Positions 60,301 to 64,000 of a DNA stretch of 64,000 bases are shown here, piece by piece. The DNA lies in contig OX243822.1 of NCBI GenBank assembly GCA_945859605.1, positions 22,335,644 to 22,399,643 on the forward strand, read 5' to 3'. The DNA comes from Lumbricus rubellus (lineage: Eukaryota; Annelida; Clitellata; Crassiclitellata; Lumbricidae). Both the position numbers and the translations under genes were made by a program. The first letter of the stretch is position 1. The number at the start of each line of letters is the position of its first letter. The notes below the pieces were generated by a model. It was not told where the DNA came from. It saw nothing but the letters and a program-made list of their open reading frames with translations, and ran no database searches.

Positions 60301-62231
60301 GTATGAGATGCTGGGAAACGCTGAAGACATTGTAGTTGATTGCACATTGAAACTTCAGAAATTTACTTGTCACAATCCAATTATAGAAACTGTGGATGCT
60401 TTGTGAAAACACTATGGTTTACACACAGTTTAGATATTTTGTAGACCAACCTATTTTGCAGTTTAATATTTTGTAGACCAAAATATTATTTGCAAACCAT
60501 GTAGGTGTTTTTAAGCCCACCTACAATTTATAAACCGTGTAGGATATTTGCAGAGGTTGAAGGCTATCCAAAGTGGATTGGTGTAGTCCATACGTGAGGT
60601 AAACCCGTGTTAACCCTTTAATGCCAGAGGGTATAGGATTTCCCATACCATTTACTACCATCTCGGCATTAAAGGGTTAAAGATCTTCAAACTTCAGTCA
60701 ACTGCTCACATATTGGCTTTCTAGCCATACATTCTTTATTCACTGTAAGGTATGAACACGATGATGACTGAACTTTGCTGATTTAAACTTGTCTGTTAAG
60801 ATTAATCCTGGGAGAAACTGATAAGTCATGTGTTATGTACGACAGGTGTTGGGTGATACAAAGTCTGTTCAGAAGGAGATCAACCAATTGTCAGGCGTGC
60901 TTGACCGAACATTTGCCGTCACTGATGAGTTGATCTTCAGAGACGCCAAGCGAGACGAAAATGTCCGCAAATCCTACAAGTTCTTAGCAGCCCTGCATGA
61001 AGTGAGCGCACAGATATAAATCATACATCGTATTTAATTATTTGAACAGTCGTTAACTCTTTTTGCTGAGGTTTGCAATCACAAGTTGTAACCTAATGTG
61101 TTGTCCTAAGCTGCCCAGGTATATTGGCTATTTTGTTTCTGCATCTGGCTTTGAAAGCTGAACCGTCATATGACATAAGGCTGTCCTGGTGGATTACTGG
61201 TATGAACTTAAACTGGCAGTATGGTTTAACTGCAATTGTTTATGCATGTGTGCTTCAGATAAGCAGCGTCCTTCTTTACAGTCTAATTTCAGAATATCTT
61301 CAGCGACTATGATGCAAAAGTGTTGACAATGGCATGATTGTATCGGTTTTTGTTTCAATTAGAACTGCAGCATGCTCATTAAGTCGGTTGAAGAGACTGG
61401 AGTCACTACGCGTGAAATCCGAGAACTAGAAGACCAGGTCAGTCTTGAATATAGTCTAGTAAGAGAGTGTTCAGTAATTTTTTTGCTTTCAGTCACATAA
61501 TTCGTGTGTGAGCGCTACAAATGTTGAATCTTAAACTAAGTTTCCTTCATATGTTACAATACAGTGTCAGTGCTGAAGTCAATAGATTACTCTTGCACAA
61601 ATCAGCATAATTATTGACTCTGCCTTTGAAAATGTGCATTGTGCTGTGCTTCGTGAATCAGCTGGTGCTCTGCGCTTGGCTTTCAAGTGGTGCTTTAGAA
61701 ATGTGGAGCTTACTGTGCGGTTATCACAAGCTTTTTTAAACGTGCACTTCTTGACAAAATGTGCAGCTCTAAACGGATTTGTGCAGCTAGAAATAGTAAA
61801 ATAAAAGGTCATTGTCACCTGATTGGGAGTAATTTACCATGGAGGATGGGAAAGGAAAGAAGAGGTTGTGCAGACATACTAAAAATTCCTTTTAAAAGCT
61901 GTTTATTATCAATGTGTGAGGCTAATTTTGTGCAGTTCCATCATTTACATGGGAAGACATAATCTTGAAAGCAATGTTGTATTCAGTCATCAGGGTTTCA
62001 GTTTGAATTACGGTGATTTTTCGGGTCTTTTTACTGTAATAATGGTCTCATTTTCTTTCTTGAGATTCATATTGCTGCATTATAAAGCAATTATTTTTAT
62101 TTTTTCAGTTGGAGACTGAAAGTAAGAAAAACATGGAAGAAACGTTAGACAAAATAACGACCGATTATCAAGAGATGCGCAAAGACAATGTCGTCTTACT
62201 GCAACGACTCAAACACCAGGGAACCAGTTAG
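51319..62231 (+). CDS. CCDC22: CCDC22, CCC complex subunit, complete
   Basis: Sixteen exons: 51319-51368, 52420-52591, 53204-53336, 53580-53668, 53994-54078, 54627-54796, 55137-55331, 55938-56006, 56550-56669, 57376-57495, 57928-58044, 59152-59253, 60193-60300, 60846-61001, 61363-61437 and 62109-62231 (TAG). They total 1884 nt, 627 aa, the size of the human protein as I recall it. The N-terminus (1-148) is the calponin-homology-like NN-CH domain: [48 protein letters not shown]. After a variable linker, residues from about 234 on are coiled coil, with [43 protein letters not shown] and [12 protein letters not shown] almost as in human. CCDC22 pairs with CCDC93 and COMMD proteins and works with Retriever in endosomal recycling of receptors. 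Exons 9-11 and 14 are in phase 0 and tile the coiled coil. Confidence 0.97.
51850..52057 (-). repeat. tRNA-derived SINE, full copy
   Basis: On the minus strand the head reads GTGGGGCGCGGTGGTCTAGT with an A-box (TGGTCTAGTGG, 52045-52035) and a perfect B-box (GGTTCGAATCC, 52002-51992), the two parts of a Pol III promoter. The body has ACCTTGGGCAA, like the core of CORE-SINEs, then TGAAACTCCGATGCAGTGTC and GGGAGCGCCTC. It lies in CCDC22 intron 1. Confidence 0.8.
52126..52240. repeat. Diverged array resembling foldback arms
   Basis: Repeated GGAC-N(5-8)-CCCC units (GGACATTAGCCCC, GGACATTAGTCCCC, GGACAAAAACCCCC, GGACGTTATATCCCC) at the spacing seen in the arms of 7038-8082. It may be an eroded relative. 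Confidence 0.45.
53045..53081. repeat. Perfect 15-bp hairpin in CCDC22 intron 2
   Basis: TGTATAAAAGTCTAC, a 7-base loop, then the exact inverse. No known function. Confidence 0.7.
60096..60166. mobile_element. TTAA-flanked mini-element, copy 1 (piggyBac-like MITE)
   Basis: A 71-bp near-palindrome running from TTAACCCTTTAATGC to GGCATTAAAGGGTTAA. A TTAA target and CCCTTT ends are typical of piggyBac. It lies in the CCDC22 intron, ending 26 bp before the exon 13 acceptor site. Confidence 0.75.
60610..60680. mobile_element. TTAA-flanked mini-element, copy 2 (piggyBac-like MITE)
   Basis: The same 71-bp sequence as at 60096-60166 with only a few substitutions and in the same orientation, in the next CCDC22 intron. 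Both can fold into a full-length hairpin. Confidence 0.75.
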
Positions 62232-63777
62232 GACGATGTAATGTAAATTAAGGAGGACATCGACCATTCTAACTTCTACCATTGACCATTCTAACTTCTA
62301 AGCAACCTCACAAACTCAACATAAAGCTTTTCACTGGTCCTGCCGATAGAATGCATGTGAATGCAAGTGAATTGGAGCGTTTAGTTAAGCCAACTATGAG
62401 ATCGTGCAACCTATTTTATACGCGTATCACATTTCTGTTTTGCATTAACAAGTTTAAATTTTAAACACAGCATCAATTGTATCGTTTGTTCACAAAGAAA
62501 TGTAGAGATTTAAAGCTCTTTTCGAGTTGCTGTTTATTTTGTACAGCTGACCTGTTTACAAACAAGACGCACAACATCTTCTGAATCCTATTTCATTCAA
62601 GCATGACTAGAACCACTTGTTATACACGATGACAACAAACATGCATCTTGTATTATACAGCTGTAAAATTATCAAGAATTACTCGATGGTAAGGTATTGG
62701 TGTTTATACATTGAAAACTGGCTATACAGAACACTTTGACCGTGAGGTACAAGTTGCAATGGTGTAGCTGGAACTGAACCAAAGTGGCAACCCAGATGTC
62801 GAGATTATATAGATGTCAAAGTGAAATTAACTTTTATAAGGCTGCTGCCCACATGCTAGTAATACTCCCACAGTCAATGCGTTCAAAATTCAAATACACA
62901 AACATAACTGAAGCTTAACGCCTAAGCTCTTCTAAATGCACGCCAAGCAATTAACAAATCCTTGCCATTTCTTTAGCATAGATTCATACCATGTTAATTA
63001 ATTTACATAACATAGATTGGTTGCTGTTGAGGAGATTTTCACACACAAAAACTTTGGAATGTTTTGTCAAGCAATGTTTCTACCATAATTTTCTTTTCTG
63101 AACATAACTATGCATGAAAGAATTTATTCTGAATGGGCAAAGTCAATTTCTTGGGGGATTCCTTGCAGCTCATCCTGCTGCAAATACACATCAACAATAG
63201 ATAGGCAAGTTTCACACTTAACACAAACCAAAGGCAAAAAACAAACATGATCAGGCAATATGTGATCAAACTGCAACATGTCTAAAGCAAACATTGATTC
63301 TCATTAACTGTGATCTTCACATTTCCTGGACTTGTTAATTGACAGCAATTTTGTTAACTTGTCAAATTCGGACATGAGTCTTCTGAGTTAAACAAGATCA
63401 CAAGTCATATCACAACAACAATACTCGCAAGTGGTCAAACAACCACAAAGATTTACAAGTTATTTTAAAATGCCATATATATATATATATATATTGTGCT
63501 TAAGCAAATTATTTCAGGAAGGCCACTGAAAATTTTCTGTGAATTTCTTGCCGTTTCTCCGGTAAAATTTTAGGATCAGGGCCAGGACAAACCTAATGTC
63601 GTGTTTACCTCACCCATATGCCCTGAATCAATTAAACGTTTTTTACTCAAAATCTACTAAGAATGAAATCTTCTAATGCACCTGAAACCATCCAATCCCA
63701 TCCTCCCACCCATTACAGAGATTCAAAATGCTATTCCAGCTGGAAAATCCAACGATCATGGTCAAAGTCCGTCCATC
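62232..63777. other. Convergent 3' flanks of CCDC22 and PAFAH1B
   Basis: No coding signal. It should hold the 3' UTRs of both genes. An (AT)n tract lies at 63473-63494. No AATAAA is obvious for CCDC22. Confidence 0.5.
63123..63128 (-). terminator. Candidate poly(A) signal of PAFAH1B gene
   Basis: TTTATT on the plus strand is AATAAA for the minus-strand gene, about 650 bp after its stop. A second TTTATT lies near 62536. Use is inferred. Confidence 0.35.
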
Positions 63778-63996
63778 CTAATTTTCCGCCTCACTGGCAG
63801 ACAGAGCATCGGCTGCCAGGAAGTTCTTCAGGATTGTCTGGATCTCTTCAAGGAGTGGTTCAGCGAGCTTGCGGTATCCATGACGTGTCAGGTGAAGGTA
63901 GTCGAACATGTCATGGTGGCTGATGCTGCCATCGACCGGGTTAATAAACCATTGAGGATCGATGTCCAAGAACGTTACGCTTGGCCACGTTCTCAC
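63778..63996 (-). CDS. PAFAH1B2: PAF acetylhydrolase IB catalytic subunit, last exon
   Basis: A single exon bounded by a CAG acceptor just outside 63996 and a TAA stop at 63778-63780 encodes 72 residues. It starts VRTWPSVTFLDIDPQW and contains DGSISHHDMFDYLHLTRHGY. In the alpha1/alpha2 subunits of brain PAF acetylhydrolase, the Asp and His of the DxxHLT motif (here D-Y-L-H-L-T) are two of the catalytic triad; the Ser is encoded upstream, off the window. The family hydrolyses the acetyl group of platelet-activating factor and binds LIS1. I cannot tell B2 from B3. The C-terminal tail is Ala/Ser/Glu-rich. Transcription converges on CCDC22. Confidence 0.93.
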   Translation of the reverse strand: MRTWPSVTFLDIDPQWFINPVDGSISHHDMFDYLHLTRHGYRKLAEPLLEEIQTILKNFLAADALSASEAEN

Positions 63997-64000
63997 CTGA

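Overview
This is a window of animal (metazoan) nuclear DNA. It has spliced genes with GT-AG introns (one GC-AG), AT-rich introns and spacers, many microsatellites, and a dense population of short transposons and a tRNA-derived SINE. Gene content is typical of a marine invertebrate. The sequence does not let me fix the phylum, so I name none. I see no bacterial, viral or CRISPR content.

Layout. (1) 1-12877 has no exon I can support. It is repeats and presumably 5' flank or a long first intron of the next gene. It includes a foldback transposon at 7038-8082 with an 8-bp target duplication. (2) 12878-31075, plus strand: an F-spondin (spondin-1) type secreted matrix protein, 13 exons seen, giving the distal Reeler domain, Spondin_N, two TSP1 repeats, a Kunitz domain and two more TSP1 repeats. 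Its introns hold a hAT-like element, a PIF/Harbinger-like MITE nested in a dead RTE fragment, and a nearly intact antisense RTE reverse transcriptase. (3) 31076-39654: no supported gene, but a large inverted repeat with two transposons inserted in one arm. (4) 39655-43161, minus: complete D-type cyclin, five exons, 300 aa. (5) 43162-48968: mostly MITEs and SINEs, with two phase-compatible candidate exons of an unrecognised minus-strand gene. (6) 48969-50536, minus: NDUFC2, three exons, 96 aa. (7) 51319-62231, plus: complete CCDC22, 16 exons, 627 aa, head-to-head with NDUFC2 across 782 bp. (8) 63778-63996, minus: last exon of a PAFAH1B2/PAFAH1B3 type hydrolase, convergent with CCDC22 and running off the window.

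The genes are unrelated housekeeping or developmental loci: extracellular matrix and axon guidance, G1/S control, respiratory complex I, endosomal recycling, and phospholipid hydrolysis. I see no sign of a joint system. The most distinctive biology is the mobile DNA. At least seven insertions can be delimited to the base by target-site duplications, and three of them are nested in older repeats so that the original empty site is still readable. Splice sites and phases were worked out by hand; every junction given for the four multi-exon genes keeps the reading frame.
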